The translations under genes and the position numbers were made by a program. 64,000 bases of DNA from Sphingomonas sp. UNC305MFCol5.2 (GTDB lineage Bacteria; Pseudomonadota; Alphaproteobacteria; Sphingomonadales; Sphingomonadaceae), in NCBI RefSeq assembly GCF_000712135.1, contig NZ_JOOE01000003.1:620001-684000 (forward strand). The letters are read 5' to 3'. Below are positions 26,027 to 36,057 of the stretch, piece by piece. The notes under the pieces are model-generated. The model did not search any database. It was not told where the DNA came from and was given only the letters and a program-made list of their open reading frames with translations. Numbering within the stretch: position 1 is the first letter of the stretch; each line of letters starts with the position of its first letter.

Positions 26027-26958
26027 GCCGATTTAGGCTCCCCGGCGCCGGGCGCAAGCGGCTGCGGCTTGTTGCCGCCGCGTACCAGTACCAATGCCAG
26101 CGCGACCAGCACCGCGCCCACGGCGTCGGCAGCCGCAAGCCGCTCGTCGAAGATCACCCACCCCAGCGCCGCGCCGACCGCCGGCTGGATCAGCAGCGCG
26201 ATGCCGACGACGAGCGGAGTCAGATGCCCCAGCGCGTAGATCATACACCCCTGCCCGATCAGCTGGCTCAGCACCGCCATTGCGAGCAACGGCCACCAAT
26301 TGCCCGGCCAGACCTGCTCGCCGAGCACGAAGGCGAGGAGCAGCAATGGCGGGATCGACGCGAGCGACGACAGCGCCAAGGCCGGAAATGGGGCGAGCCG
26401 TTCGCGCACGCCCGTCATCAAGACGAAATAGATCGCATAGAGCACGCCCGCGAGCAGGCAGAACAGATCGCCGCCGAAATTGCGCGGCGACAGGCTCGCC
26501 GAACGCGCCATCAGCAACCCCGCGCCGACCGTGGCGAGCGCGAGCGCGAGCGCTTGCACACGCGAAGGCCACATCCGCGCTGCGATGAAGCCATAGATCG
26601 GGAAGATGAATGTCGCCGAATTGCCGAACAGAGTGGCATTGGCGAGCGTGGTACGGCCGATGCCGATGTGCCAGCTCGCAAGATCGGCGGCGAAGGCGAG
26701 CCCCGCCAATGCGAGCACACCCCACAGGCCGCGCGAGGCGCGGACCGGCCGCTCCCCCATCAGCATCGAGGCTGCGAGCAGCACCGGCGCCGCCAGCGCG
26801 ATCCGCCAGAACCCCGCCGCCACCGGCCCGACGTCGGAAAAGCGCACGAACAGCGGACCGAAAGCGAGCGCGATGTTGGCGATCACCAAAGCGGCGAGCG
26901 CAGTCGCGGCATGGCTTCTGACGGGAATAGTTTTCCTTGGGGTGCGGGCTTGCTGCAT
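26023..26958 (-). CDS. EamA/DMT family permease
   Basis: A 311-residue protein with ten hydrophobic segments arranged as two EamA repeats. Examples are ALAALVIANIALAFGPLFVRFSDVGPVAAGFWR in the first half and the second repeat with GVLYAIYFVLMTGVRERLAPFPALAL. Such drug/metabolite transporters export amino acids, nucleobases or toxic compounds; the substrate is unknown. It is the first gene of the cluster EamA-COQ9-feoA-feoB and is divergent from the OYE gene, leaving 53 bases between the starts. Confidence 0.85.
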   Translation of the reverse strand: MQQARTPRKTIPVRSHAATALAALVIANIALAFGPLFVRFSDVGPVAAGFWRIALAAPVLLAASMLMGERPVRASRGLWGVLALAGLAFAADLASWHIGIGRTTLANATLFGNSATFIFPIYGFIAARMWPSRVQALALALATVGAGLLMARSASLSPRNFGGDLFCLLAGVLYAIYFVLMTGVRERLAPFPALALSSLASIPPLLLLAFVLGEQVWPGNWWPLLAMAVLSQLIGQGCMIYALGHLTPLVVGIALLIQPAVGAALGWVIFDERLAAADAVGAVLVALALVLVRGGNKPQPLAPGAGEPKSA

Positions 26959-27011
26959 GGCGCCCTGTAACGCCCTATCTGCTCGCGGTCACAAGAAAGG
27001 GTTCTTTCTTT

Positions 27012-28121
27012 ATGCCCAGCCTGTTCGATCCGATCCAGCTCGGCGCGATCGCCGCGCCCAATCGCATCCTGATGGCGCCGCTGACGCGCGGCCGCGCGAC
27101 TCGCGCGCACGTGCCCACGCCGATCATGGCCGATTATTACGCCCAGCGTGCCGGTGCCGGTCTGATCATCTCCGAAGCGACGGGGATCAGCCCGCAGGGG
27201 CTGGGCTGGGCCTATGCACCGGGGCTGTGGAGCGAAGAGCAGGTGGAGGCATGGAAGCCCGTAGTCGCGGCAGTGCACGAAGCAGGCGGCCGGATCGTCG
27301 CGCAGCTCTGGCACATGGGCCGGCTGGTGCATTCGGACTTTCTCGGTGGCGAGCCGCCGGTCTCTTCTTCGGCGACCACTGCGCCCGGGACGGTGCGCAC
27401 CTATCCGGCGGAGGAGAGCGGCGAGATCAAGCGGCCCTATAGCCAGGCGCGCGCCCTGCGCGCCGACGAAATCCCCGGCATTCTCGACGATTATGCCCGC
27501 GGCGCCGCCAACGCGATCCGTGCGGGCTTCGACGGGGTCCAGATCCACGCCGCCAATGGCTATCTGATCGACCAGTTTCTCCGCGACAATTCCAACTTCC
27601 GCGACGACGCCTATGGCGGCTCGATCCCCAACCGCATCCGGCTGCTCCGCGAAGTGACCCAGCGCGTGGTCGACACCGTCGGCGGCGATCGCACCGGCGT
27701 GCGCCTCTCGCCCAATGGGGAAGTGCAGGGCGTCAATGACAGCAATCCGCACGCGCTGTTCGAAGCCGCCGCCGCTGCACTCGACGACATCGGCATCGCG
27801 TTCCTCGAGATGCGCGAGCCGCGTCCCGGCGGTACCCGTGGGCTGCCTGACCATCCGCCGGTGCACCCCGTGATCCGAAAGGTGTTCAAGGGCCCGCTGG
27901 CGCTCAACGCCGATTATCATGCCGACGACGCGCAGGCGGCGCTCGATGCCGGCGAGGCCGATGCGATCGCTTTCGGCCGTCCCTTCCTCGCCAATCCCGA
28001 TCTTCCGGCGCGGCTGGCGGAGAAGCTGCCGCTCAATCCGCAGCGCGAGGACCTGTTCTATATCGGCGGAGCCGAGGGCTATATCGATTATCCGCGATGG
28101 GACGCGGCTCAGGCAGCCTGA
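27012..28121 (+). CDS. Old Yellow Enzyme family NADH:flavin oxidoreductase (NemA-like)
   Basis: A 369-residue FMN-dependent ene-reductase that reduces activated C=C bonds, nitro compounds or similar electrophiles with NAD(P)H. The family blocks are clear: FDPIQLGAIAAPNRILMAPLTRGRA, the YYAQRAGAGLIISEATGISPQG strand, and GGRIVAQLWHMGRLVHSDF. The active-site pair HAANGYLIDQFLRDNSNFRDDAYGGS follows, and the barrel ends with EADAIAFGRPFLANPDLPARL. The start ATG 27012 matches the normal N-terminus. The 3' end overlaps the next convergent gene by 13 bases. Confidence 0.92.
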   Translation: MPSLFDPIQLGAIAAPNRILMAPLTRGRATRAHVPTPIMADYYAQRAGAGLIISEATGISPQGLGWAYAPGLWSEEQVEAWKPVVAAVHEAGGRIVAQLWHMGRLVHSDFLGGEPPVSSSATTAPGTVRTYPAEESGEIKRPYSQARALRADEIPGILDDYARGAANAIRAGFDGVQIHAANGYLIDQFLRDNSNFRDDAYGGSIPNRIRLLREVTQRVVDTVGGDRTGVRLSPNGEVQGVNDSNPHALFEAAAAALDDIGIAFLEMREPRPGGTRGLPDHPPVHPVIRKVFKGPLALNADYHADDAQAALDAGEADAIAFGRPFLANPDLPARLAEKLPLNPQREDLFYIGGAEGYIDYPRWDAAQAA

Positions 28122-28570
28122 TCCAGGCCGTCGATCCAGCTGGTGCTGGCGGCCCGGAGTTGCGCCCGCAGCTTCGGGCCCGCGGCCAGCGCGAAGACGA
28201 GGAAGATGGCGATGGGCCAGAACAGGAAGCTCAGCACCACGAGCAGGGCAATTGCGATCGCCGCGCCATATCGCAGCTGGGTGAACCGGCTCCGGGTGGC
28301 GTAGTTCAAGCGGATCGTGCGGGGCGCCCTGTCGTCGTACCAGCGCCTGGTGACGAAGCTGTTCGAATCGATTCCAGCGGTCCCCGTTCGCGTTCCGCTT
28401 GCGGGAGGGGCCGGCAAGTCGCGCGGGCCGAGCCCGCCTTCCCCTCCCCTCGTTCCCACAAGCGGAAGAGGGACGGAAGGTCGCGAGACCGGTTCGCCGG
28501 TCAACGTGTCGATCACTTCCAGCCGGCGGCCGCGCTCCACCACTTTGTAGCGGGTGGGCGGCGGCCGCAT
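28109..28570 (-). CDS. Small membrane protein with an in-frame palindromic insertion
   Basis: A 153-residue protein of unknown function. The N-terminal part (RYKVVERGRRLEVIDTLTGE) looks like a short beta-strand unit. A strongly hydrophobic segment (YGAAIAIALLVVLSFLF then WPIAIFLVFALAAG) forms one or two membrane helices. Between them, roughly residues 34-60 (from VPLPLVGTRGGEGGLGPRDL on) are encoded by a palindromic repeat at 28393-28470. The conserved parts resume with IDSNSFVTRRWYDD. The gene follows ribH after two bases and may belong to the riboflavin operon. Confidence 0.7.
   Translation of the reverse strand: MRPPPTRYKVVERGRRLEVIDTLTGEPVSRPSVPLPLVGTRGGEGGLGPRDLPAPPASGTRTGTAGIDSNSFVTRRWYDDRAPRTIRLNYATRSRFTQLRYGAAIAIALLVVLSFLFWPIAIFLVFALAAGPKLRAQLRAASTSWIDGLDQAA
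28393..28470. repeat. Composite palindromic REP-like element inside the gene after ribH
   Basis: Left arm TTCCGCTTGCGGGAGGGG (28393-28410) faces a right arm whose reverse complement reads TTCCGCTTGTGGGA and then GGGGAGGGG (about 28441-28467). An inner hairpin CGGGC-CGA-GCCCG lies at about 28424-28436. This is the same nested layout as the element inside flgI. The reading frame is kept open through it. Confidence 0.7.
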
Positions 28571-28572
28571 GA

Positions 28573-28992
28573 TCAGGCGAACCTGGCCTTGAGCGCGAGC
28601 ATGGCCAACGCCGCGCTGGCGGCCTCGCCGCCTTTGTCCTTCTGCGTCGGGTCGGCGCGGACCAGCGCCTGCTCTTCGTTCTCGACCGTCAGAATGCCGT
28701 TGCCGATGGGCGTTCCGTCGAGCGCCAATGCCATCAGTCCCCGCGCGCTCTCGCCCGCGACGATTTCGAAATGATATGTCTCGCCGCGTATCACGACGCC
28801 GAGCGCGACAAAGGCATCGTACTGCCCGGTCTCGAGCGCCATCGCCACCGCGCCCGGGATTTCGAGCGCGCCGGGGACCGTCACGACTTCATAGTCATGC
28901 CCTGCCTCCTGCAGCGCGGTGCGCGCGCCGTCGAGCAGCATGTCGTTCAAATGCGCGTAGAAACGGGCTTCGACGATCAGAACGCGGGCCAT
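28573..28992 (-). CDS. ribH: 6,7-dimethyl-8-ribityllumazine synthase
   Basis: Condenses 3,4-dihydroxy-2-butanone 4-phosphate with 5-amino-6-ribitylaminouracil, the penultimate riboflavin step. The 139-residue protein has the family blocks [43 protein letters not shown] with the catalytic His, and [19 protein letters not shown]. The start at 28992 shares a base with the ribBA stop (TGATG). It is the last biosynthetic gene of the ribD-ribE-ribBA-ribH operon. Confidence 0.95.
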   Translation of the reverse strand: MARVLIVEARFYAHLNDMLLDGARTALQEAGHDYEVVTVPGALEIPGAVAMALETGQYDAFVALGVVIRGETYHFEIVAGESARGLMALALDGTPIGNGILTVENEEQALVRADPTQKDKGGEAASAALAMLALKARFA

Positions 28993-30140
28993 CAACTCTC
29001 CAGATCGATTGCACGCTCGCCGACGATCGACAGGCCGTAGCCGTCGAGCCCGACAAGCGTGTGGTGGGTGTTGGTGAGCAGGATCATGTCCTGCACGCCG
29101 AGTTCGGTGAGGATCGTGGCGCCGACGCCGTAATCGCGCAACTCGTCCATATCCTTGGGCTGGAGCGTTCCCGCCCGCGCCTGCAGCGCGACGCTGAACT
29201 GGTCGGGCCGCGGCTTGTTGATCACGACGACAACACCCGCGCCCTCTTCGCCGATGATCTCCATCGAGCGGCGCAGCAGGCCGCCGCGACTGCCGCCCTC
29301 GCCGAAAATATCGCTGAACGGCGAGAGCGCATGCATGCGGACGAGAGTCGGCTTCGACGAGTCGATCCGACCTTTGACCAAAGCCACCTGCTCGCTCTCG
29401 GTCGCCTTGTTCCAGAAAGTGTAGGCGGTCCATTCGCCGCCCCAGTCGCTTTCGAACCGGGCTTCGGCGCGCTTCTCGACGAGGTGATCGTGGCGACGGC
29501 GATAGGCGATCAGATCACGGATCGTGCCGATCTTCAGATTGTGGAACTGCGCGAAGGAGACGAGATCGTCCATCCGCGCCATCGTCCCGTCGTCCTTCAT
29601 GATCTCGCAGATCACGCCGGAAGGGTTGAGCCCCGCGAGCCGGGCCACATCGACCGCGGCCTCGGTGTGCCCGGTGCGGACCAGCACGCCGCCGTCGCGG
29701 GCGACGAGCGGGAAGACATGGCCGGGCGTGACGATCGCGTGCCTGTCCTTCGATGCGTCGATCGCAACCGAAATGGTGCGCGCCCGATCGGCGGCGGAAA
29801 TCCCGGTGGTCACGCCTTCGCGCGCCTCGATCGAGACAGTGAAGGCAGTCTCGTGCCGGGTGCCGTTGTTGCGCGACATCAGATCGAGCCCGAGCTGGTC
29901 GACGCGTTCCTTGGTGAGCGCGAGACAGATCAACCCGCGGCCGAACCGCGCCATGAAGTTGATCGCGTCCGGCGTCGCCATTTGGGCGGGGATGACGAGA
30001 TCGCCTTCATTCTCGCGGTCCTCGTCGTCGACGAGGATGAACATGCGGCCGTTGCGGGCCTCGTCGATCAACTCCTCGGGCGAGGACAGGAAACCGTGCT
30101 TGAGGCGGGACAAGGGACTTGATTGTTCAGGCTTTGCCAC
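28992..30140 (-). CDS. ribBA: Bifunctional DHBP synthase / GTP cyclohydrolase II-like protein RibBA
   Basis: The N-terminal half is 3,4-dihydroxy-2-butanone-4-phosphate synthase: [21 protein letters not shown] and [27 protein letters not shown]. The C-terminal half resembles GTP cyclohydrolase II. It lacks the Cys-x(n)-Cys zinc motif of active enzymes, reading [28 protein letters not shown], so this half may be inactive and a separate GCH II is probably needed elsewhere. I chose GTG 30140 because GGAGG lies six bases upstream; a TTG at 30173 would overlap ribE further. The protein then has 382 residues. Confidence 0.92.
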   Translation of the reverse strand: MAKPEQSSPLSRLKHGFLSSPEELIDEARNGRMFILVDDEDRENEGDLVIPAQMATPDAINFMARFGRGLICLALTKERVDQLGLDLMSRNNGTRHETAFTVSIEAREGVTTGISAADRARTISVAIDASKDRHAIVTPGHVFPLVARDGGVLVRTGHTEAAVDVARLAGLNPSGVICEIMKDDGTMARMDDLVSFAQFHNLKIGTIRDLIAYRRRHDHLVEKRAEARFESDWGGEWTAYTFWNKATESEQVALVKGRIDSSKPTLVRMHALSPFSDIFGEGGSRGGLLRRSMEIIGEEGAGVVVVINKPRPDQFSVALQARAGTLQPKDMDELRDYGVGATILTELGVQDMILLTNTHHTLVGLDGYGLSIVGERAIDLES

Positions 30141-30735
30141 GGAGCGCCTCCATGCGCTGGAGATAACGGGCAAGCACGTCGATCTCGAGATTGACCGCCT
30201 GCCCGGGTTGCATTGACCCGAATGTAGTGACGGCGGCGGTGTGGGGAATGATGTTGAGCATCAGATTTACGCCTGATGTGGTGTCCTCGACTGCATTCAC
30301 GGTGAGCGAGACGCCGTCGATGGTGATCGAGCCCTTGGCGGCGACATAAGGGGCAAGGTCCTTGCCGGCCGCAATCGTCAGCCGGTGCGATCCGCCCTCC
30401 TCGCGCCATTCGGCGACGGTGCCGATGCCGTCGACATGGCCGGTGACGATATGTCCGCCGAGCTCATCGCCAAGCCGGAGCGCGCGTTCGAGATTGAGGC
30501 GCCGGCCTTCTGCCCACATATCCGCAGCGGTGCGCGAGACGGTCTCGGCCGAAACGTCGAACGCGACGCGCCCGGGGGCCTTGTCCACCACGGTCAGGCA
30601 GACGCCCGAACAGGAGATCGACGCGCCCAAGTCGATCGTGTCGACGTCGTAGCGGGTAGCCACCTCGACGCGCAGGTCGCCCTGTTGCGTCGCGGCAGTG
30701 ACGGTGCCGATATCGGTGACGATTCCCGTAAACAT
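30127..30735 (-). CDS. ribE: Riboflavin synthase alpha chain
   Basis: Dismutates two lumazine molecules to riboflavin. The 202-residue protein has two homologous beta-barrel halves, each starting with the expected motif: [12 protein letters not shown] at the N-terminus and [15 protein letters not shown] in the second half. The repeated signatures [12 protein letters not shown] and [16 protein letters not shown] carry the substrate-binding residues. The start overlaps the ribD stop in an ATGA. The end overlaps the ribBA start by 14 bases. Confidence 0.95.
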   Translation of the reverse strand: MFTGIVTDIGTVTAATQQGDLRVEVATRYDVDTIDLGASISCSGVCLTVVDKAPGRVAFDVSAETVSRTAADMWAEGRRLNLERALRLGDELGGHIVTGHVDGIGTVAEWREEGGSHRLTIAAGKDLAPYVAAKGSITIDGVSLTVNAVEDTTSGVNLMLNIIPHTAAVTTFGSMQPGQAVNLEIDVLARYLQRMEALRGKA

Positions 30736-31661
30736 CAGGAGCTCGCGTAGACTTCGAGGCGGTCGCTGCCAAGCATCCGCGTGTCGGTGAGGCGCCAACG
30801 GCCGTGCGCCGATGCGAGATCGGCGAGGCCGAGATCGCCGAGCGCCGCCTTGCCGGCACCGATCAGGATCGGCGCGCGATAGAGGAGAAGGCGATCGACC
30901 AGTCCCTCGCACAGGAACGCGGCAGCGGTCTCGGCACCGCCTTCGACGAGCAGATGATCGACGCCTTCGAGGTCTGCGATGTCGGACGGACGAGAGAGAT
31001 CGCCGGCGGACGAGAGGATCAGGCGACGGGGCGAACGGGACTCGAGTCCGGGCAGACGCACATCGAGCTTCGGTCGGTCGATCTCCGCAGTGCGGCGCCC
31101 GACGAGAATCGCCTCGTGCCGCGCGCGTTCGAGATGCGCGTGGGCGCGGGCCTCAAGACCGGTGATCCAGCGGCTCTCTCCCGAGGCAAGCGCGATGCGG
31201 CCGTCGAGCGAGGTGGCGAGCTTGAGCGTAACGAAAGGTCGGCCTTTGGCGCGCCGAGTGAGGAAGCCCGCCATCGCCGCGCGCGCGGGCGCTTCGGCCC
31301 CGCCCTCGACGACGTGGATCCCGGCCGTGCGCAGGCGCGCCACGCCCTGGCCATTGGTGCGCGGATCGGGGTCGCCGAGCGCGATCACCACGCGGGCGAC
31401 GCCAGCAGCGATCAACAGGTCGGCACAAGCGGGGCCACGCGGCGAGGCGTGCGCGCAGGGTTCCAGCGTGACGTAGCAAGTCGCGCCGCGCGACTTTTCG
31501 CCGGCTTGCGACAGCGCCATCGCCTCGGCGTGGGGACGCCCGCCGGGCTGGGTCCAGCCGCGGCCGACCACGCGACTCTCTTTCACCAGCACGCAGCCGA
31601 CATTGGGATTGGGGGCGGTGCGCCCCCGCGTGCGTTCGGAAAGCGCCAGCGCAGCGCTCAT
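30735..31661 (-). CDS. ribD: Bifunctional pyrimidine deaminase/reductase RibD
   Basis: Deaminates and then reduces the pyrimidine intermediate of riboflavin synthesis. The deaminase zinc site is HAEAMALSQ and the LEPCAHASPRGPACADLL motif. The reductase domain starts around PFVTLKLATSLDGRIALASGESRWIT and ends with HLLVEGGAETAAAFL and LVDRLLLYRAPILIG. ATG 31661 gives 308 residues, a little short of E. coli RibD (367). No better start was found before the upstream stop at 31676. It heads the riboflavin operon; no FMN riboswitch was found upstream. Confidence 0.92.
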   Translation of the reverse strand: MSAALALSERTRGRTAPNPNVGCVLVKESRVVGRGWTQPGGRPHAEAMALSQAGEKSRGATCYVTLEPCAHASPRGPACADLLIAAGVARVVIALGDPDPRTNGQGVARLRTAGIHVVEGGAEAPARAAMAGFLTRRAKGRPFVTLKLATSLDGRIALASGESRWITGLEARAHAHLERARHEAILVGRRTAEIDRPKLDVRLPGLESRSPRRLILSSAGDLSRPSDIADLEGVDHLLVEGGAETAAAFLCEGLVDRLLLYRAPILIGAGKAALGDLGLADLASAHGRWRLTDTRMLGSDRLEVYASS

Positions 31662-31675
31662 CCAGCGCGCGTCGC

Positions 31676-32023
31676 TCAGAAGCCCCACGATTCGAGCTTG
31701 TCGTCGAGTCGCTTGAACTCGGCCTGTTTGGCCTCGCGCTTCTTCTTCAGCTCGGCCAGCTGAATGGCCTTCTTCGCCTGATCGATCTTCTGCTGCGCGC
31801 GAATCTGCTCGTCGGTGCGCGTGATCGGCCATTGCTCGACATAGATGATGTTGCGTTCGTACGGCTTCTGGAAGTTCGCATCCTTGAAGAAAACGAAGAT
31901 GATCAGCGTCGTGACGGCCAGCGAAAGCGCCATGAACCACAGCTCGTGGCGCCGGCGCGTCGCGAGGAAGAGGCGCAGATCGCGATAAGCAGCCACTGGC
32001 GAGAAGAATTTGAGGAAGGTCAT
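31676..32023 (-). CDS. Small membrane protein with basic coiled-coil tail
   Basis: A 115-residue protein of unknown family. After MTFLKFFSPVAAYRDLRLFL and a basic RRRHE it has one clear membrane helix (LWFMALSLAVTTLIIFVFF). The rest is a highly charged helix rich in Lys, Glu and Gln (IRAQQKIDQAKKAIQLAELKKK) that could form a coiled coil. ATG 32023 has AGGAAGG just upstream. It lies 14 bases before ribD and below two strong hairpins after tonB, so it may be the first gene of the riboflavin transcript. Confidence 0.75.
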   Translation of the reverse strand: MTFLKFFSPVAAYRDLRLFLATRRRHELWFMALSLAVTTLIIFVFFKDANFQKPYERNIIYVEQWPITRTDEQIRAQQKIDQAKKAIQLAELKKKREAKQAEFKRLDDKLESWGF

Positions 32024-32042
32024 GTCGCCGCCCAAGATAAGG

Positions 32043-32096
32043 GCGCGGGGGCTCCAGGGCAAACCCCCGCGCCGGCCGGCCGCCGAAGCGGCCGGC
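32043..32096 (-). terminator. Two strong hairpins between tonB and the downstream gene
   Basis: A 9-bp stem GCGCGGGGG / CCCCCGCGC spans 32043-32072. A second 9-bp stem GCCGGCCGC / GCGGCCGGC with a CGAA loop spans 32075-32096. Neither is followed by a U-run on the minus strand, so they may act as an mRNA-stabilising or partial termination site rather than a classical terminator. Confidence 0.55.
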
Positions 32097-32103
32097 GCAC
32101 GCC

Positions 32104-32769
32104 TTATTGGTTCTTGATCTCGAACCGGACGCTCATCGTCTTCCAGCTCTCCTGCGGGATTCCGCCGCGGGTCGCCGGCTTGAAGCGCCATTTCGAGAGC
32201 GCCTGACGGCGAGTCGCCTCGAAGAAGGCGTCGCTGGTCGCGCTGACCGATTCGGCGGCCTTCACGCGGCCGTCGACGCCGATCAGTACCCTGATCTTGA
32301 CCATGCCATCACGCTGGGCGCGAAGTTCGGCGGAGGGATAACCGGGCTGGAAATCTCTCGCGAAGCGAAGGTCCTGCTCAGCGCCGATCAGCGGCGGCAG
32401 CGGAGGGGACGGTTCGGGGACGAAGATTGGCCCGTCTTCGGCCTTGGGCAGCGGCGGGAGGGGCGGATCGCCGATCACCGGAGTCGTCTTCGTCTCATTG
32501 TCGCTCTCGCTCTTGATGAACGGATCGGGAGCGGTGGGCGTAGGGTTCTGCGCGGCGCGATTGTCCGGTTTCGGTTTCGGCAGATCGATGGGCGGAGGCT
32601 CGACTGGATTGCGGATCGGAATCACGGTGATGCCGTCCTCGGGCCCTTTCGGAATGACATTGGGTGCGGCGAAGATCAGCCCGGCGATCAGCGCGCCGTT
32701 GATCAGAAACGCACCTCCCAGGCTGACGGTGCGCGATTTGGGCGCGGCATAGCGATGTTCGGCATACAT
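32104..32769 (-). CDS. tonB: Energy transducer TonB
   Basis: TonB passes proton-motive energy from ExbBD to outer-membrane receptors such as the one at 6082-9147. The 221-residue protein has an N-terminal helix ([21 protein letters not shown]), a Pro-rich periplasmic spacer ([15 protein letters not shown] and [13 protein letters not shown]), and a C-terminal TonB domain with [23 protein letters not shown] and [20 protein letters not shown] 32769 has GGAG nine bases upstream; ATG 32790 would add seven residues. exbB and exbD are not in the window. Confidence 0.92.
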   Translation of the reverse strand: MYAEHRYAAPKSRTVSLGGAFLINGALIAGLIFAAPNVIPKGPEDGITVIPIRNPVEPPPIDLPKPKPDNRAAQNPTPTAPDPFIKSESDNETKTTPVIGDPPLPPLPKAEDGPIFVPEPSPPLPPLIGAEQDLRFARDFQPGYPSAELRAQRDGMVKIRVLIGVDGRVKAAESVSATSDAFFEATRRQALSKWRFKPATRGGIPQESWKTMSVRFEIKNQ

Positions 32770-32813
32770 GGCGTTGCTCTCCATCTCCACCGGTCTCGAT
32801 GCCGGCGTTAGTG

Positions 32814-32842
32814 ATGATACAACGTCTCATTCAATGCGTAAA
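32814..32842 (-). promoter_or_regulatory. Candidate sigma-70-type promoter of tonB
   Basis: On the minus strand, TTTACG (32837-32842) and TATCAT (32814-32819) are separated by 17 bases, in the gap between gltX and tonB. The predicted start site lies about 37 bases before the tonB ATG. This is a pattern match only. Confidence 0.4.
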
Positions 32843-32852
32843 TAGAGCGCCG

Positions 32853-34187
32853 CTAGCTCTCCGCGCCGAGGCGGGAGAGCGCGGCGTCGCGGCCGATCAA
32901 CGGCAACAAAGCCGCCATGTCGGGGCCGTGCTCGCGCCCGGTGAGCGCGAGTCGCAGCGGCAGGAACAGCGGCTTGCCCTTGCGCCCCGTCATTTCCTTG
33001 AGCGCGCCGGTGAGCGCATGCCACGGATCGGCGGACCAATCGATCCGCGCCGCCACATCCGCCGCCTGTGCAAGATAAGCGCGATCCTCGTCCGGCAGAT
33101 CGGCGGGATCGATCGGGCCTTCGATCACGCGCCACCAGTCGCCGGCTTCGGCGATCGTGGAAAGATTGGGGCGAATCGCCTCCCAGGCGGCTGGCGTCAT
33201 GCCGTCGGGAAGCCGCGCAGCAACGGCATCGAAGCCGAGTTGGTGGACGATCCGCGCATTGAGCTGAGCAAGCTCGGCCTCGTCGAAGCGCGCCGGCGCG
33301 CGGCCGAAACGGGCGAAATCGAATCCGGCGACCAGCGGCGCCGGATCGGCGAACGGCTCTACCGGATCGCTGGTGCCGAGCCGCGCGAGCAACGCGACCA
33401 GCGCCTGCGGTTCGATGCCGGCATCGCGGAAATGATCGACGCCGAGCGAGCCGAGCCGCTTGGAGAGCTTGCCTTCATTGCCGACCAGCAGTGCCTCATG
33501 CGCGAAGGCAGGCGGGCTGCTCCCCAGCGCGTCGAACATCTGGAGCTGCGTGGCGGTATTCGAGACATGATCCTCGCCGCGCACGACGTGCGTGACGGCC
33601 ATGTCCATATCGTCGACCACCGAGGGGAAGAGATAGAGCCACGAGCCATCGGCGCGGCGGATCACCGGATCGCTCATCGTCTTCGGATCGAAGCGCTGAT
33701 GGCCGCGGACCAGATCGTCCCATTCGATCGGCGCATCGTGATCGAGCTTGAAGCGCCAGTGCGGGCGGACGCCTTCGGCTTCCACCCTGGCCCGATCGGC
33801 CTCGCTCAGCGCGAGCGCGGCGCGATCATAGACCGGGGGCAGGCCACGCCCGAGCAGTATCTTGCGCTTGAGATCGAGCTCCTGCGCGGTCTCGTACGCC
33901 GGATAGACGCGGCCGGCGGCGACCAGCTCGGCGAAACGCGCCTCGTAGCGATCGAAGCGCGCGGACTGGCGTTCCTCGCCATCCGGAGCGAGCCCGAGCC
34001 AGGCGAGATCGGCGCGGATCGAATCCACGTGCCGCTCCTCCGAACGCGCGCGATCGGTGTCGTCGATGCGCAACAGGAATCGCCCATTATTGGCCTTCGC
34101 GAACATCCAGTTGTGGAGCGCGGTGCGCAGATTGCCGACATGGAGCGTCCCCGTCGGGCTGGGGGCAAAGCGCGTGGTTACGATCAT
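32853..34187 (-). CDS. gltX: Glutamyl-tRNA synthetase
   Basis: Class I synthetase that charges tRNA-Glu, and in many alphaproteobacteria also tRNA-Gln. The N-terminal [21 protein letters not shown] contains the HIGH-type motif (HVGN). The KMSKS-type motif is [12 protein letters not shown]. The [21 protein letters not shown] and [24 protein letters not shown] blocks are typical. At 444 residues it is slightly short; the anticodon-binding domain is present but compact. The genome may carry another GluRS paralogue, which cannot be checked here. It is divergent from prs. Confidence 0.93.
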   Translation of the reverse strand: MIVTTRFAPSPTGTLHVGNLRTALHNWMFAKANNGRFLLRIDDTDRARSEERHVDSIRADLAWLGLAPDGEERQSARFDRYEARFAELVAAGRVYPAYETAQELDLKRKILLGRGLPPVYDRAALALSEADRARVEAEGVRPHWRFKLDHDAPIEWDDLVRGHQRFDPKTMSDPVIRRADGSWLYLFPSVVDDMDMAVTHVVRGEDHVSNTATQLQMFDALGSSPPAFAHEALLVGNEGKLSKRLGSLGVDHFRDAGIEPQALVALLARLGTSDPVEPFADPAPLVAGFDFARFGRAPARFDEAELAQLNARIVHQLGFDAVAARLPDGMTPAAWEAIRPNLSTIAEAGDWWRVIEGPIDPADLPDEDRAYLAQAADVAARIDWSADPWHALTGALKEMTGRKGKPLFLPLRLALTGREHGPDMAALLPLIGRDAALSRLGAES

Positions 34188-34292
34188 GGTCGCGACCTAG
34201 GCCGCACGCGGCCGAGCGGCAATGCCCCTTTGCCTCTCCCGATCCGCGCTCTAAGGGGTGGGCCAGGGACCAAGGTCGACGGGAAGCACACT

Positions 34293-35228
<936 letters not shown>

Positions 35229-35232
35229 GGCT

Positions 35233-35985
35233 CTAGGCCAGCGCTTCCCAGATCAGCGCGGCGCCGACAAGGATCATCAGCCAGTAGATCGTCGTGTAGA
35301 AGCGCTCGGGGGCGATGCGGCGGACCAGCCATACGCCGGCGAGGGTCGAGGCCAAAGCGAGCGGGAGCAATGCCGCCGCCGTCAGCAGGTTGGCGCGCGT
35401 GAACTGGCCGAGCGCCGCATAGGCCGGCACCTTGATCCAGTTGATCGCGGCGAAGAACAGCGCCGTGGTGCCGATCAGCATGTCGCGGCCCAGGTTTCTC
35501 GGCAGCACCCAGAGCTGGAACGGCGGCTGGCCGGCATGCGCGATCTGGCTGGTGAAGCCCGAAGCGATCCCGAACAGCGACCCCACCCATAAGGGCCAGC
35601 GCGCCGCCTCGCGCGGGGCGGCGGCGTGGCGCGCGGCCCAGAGGCGATAGGCGCCGAAAATCATCGAGATAGCCCCTACTGCCGCCATGACGCCAAGCGG
35701 CGAGACGCTGGCGGCGAAGGCATAGCCGAGCCAGATTCCGAGCACTGCGCCGGGCATCATCCAGCCGAGCAGCTTCCACTCGACGGTGCGGCGGAACGCC
35801 CAGACGCCGACCACGTCCTGTGCGATCAGGATCGGCAGCAGGATCGCCGCTGCGCGCACCGGATCGATCGCGAAGGTCAGCATCGGCAGCGACAGCGCGC
35901 CCATGCCGGCGAACCCGCCCTTTGCGAGACCAAGCAGGATCACGGCGGGGATGGCGAGCGCGTAGAAGTGCCAGTCGGTGAGCAT
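35233..35985 (-). CDS. TauE/SafE family permease
   Basis: A 250-residue membrane protein with about eight helices and the TauE/SafE repeat signature: LLGLAKGGFAGMGALSLPMLTFAIDPVRAAAILLPIL near the N-terminus and SLFGIASGFTSQIAHAGQPPFQLWVLP in the middle. Members are implicated in export of sulfur-containing organic anions, but most are uncharacterised. ATG 35985 matches the family start. It is convergent with prs and divergent from the ABM gene. Confidence 0.85.
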   Translation of the reverse strand: MLTDWHFYALAIPAVILLGLAKGGFAGMGALSLPMLTFAIDPVRAAAILLPILIAQDVVGVWAFRRTVEWKLLGWMMPGAVLGIWLGYAFAASVSPLGVMAAVGAISMIFGAYRLWAARHAAAPREAARWPLWVGSLFGIASGFTSQIAHAGQPPFQLWVLPRNLGRDMLIGTTALFFAAINWIKVPAYAALGQFTRANLLTAAALLPLALASTLAGVWLVRRIAPERFYTTIYWLMILVGAALIWEALA

Positions 35986-36057
35986 CGCGCAGCGCGGTAG
36001 CGGGTTTGCGCGCGGCACCAAAGTGCCTATCGACCGGATACACAGGGAGACGCTGAC

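Noticed and set aside
31662..32100. An FMN riboswitch before the riboflavin genes.
   Set aside because: No multi-branched conserved FMN core (such as AGGAUA and the GGGG runs in the proper order) was found; only the two plain hairpins after tonB.
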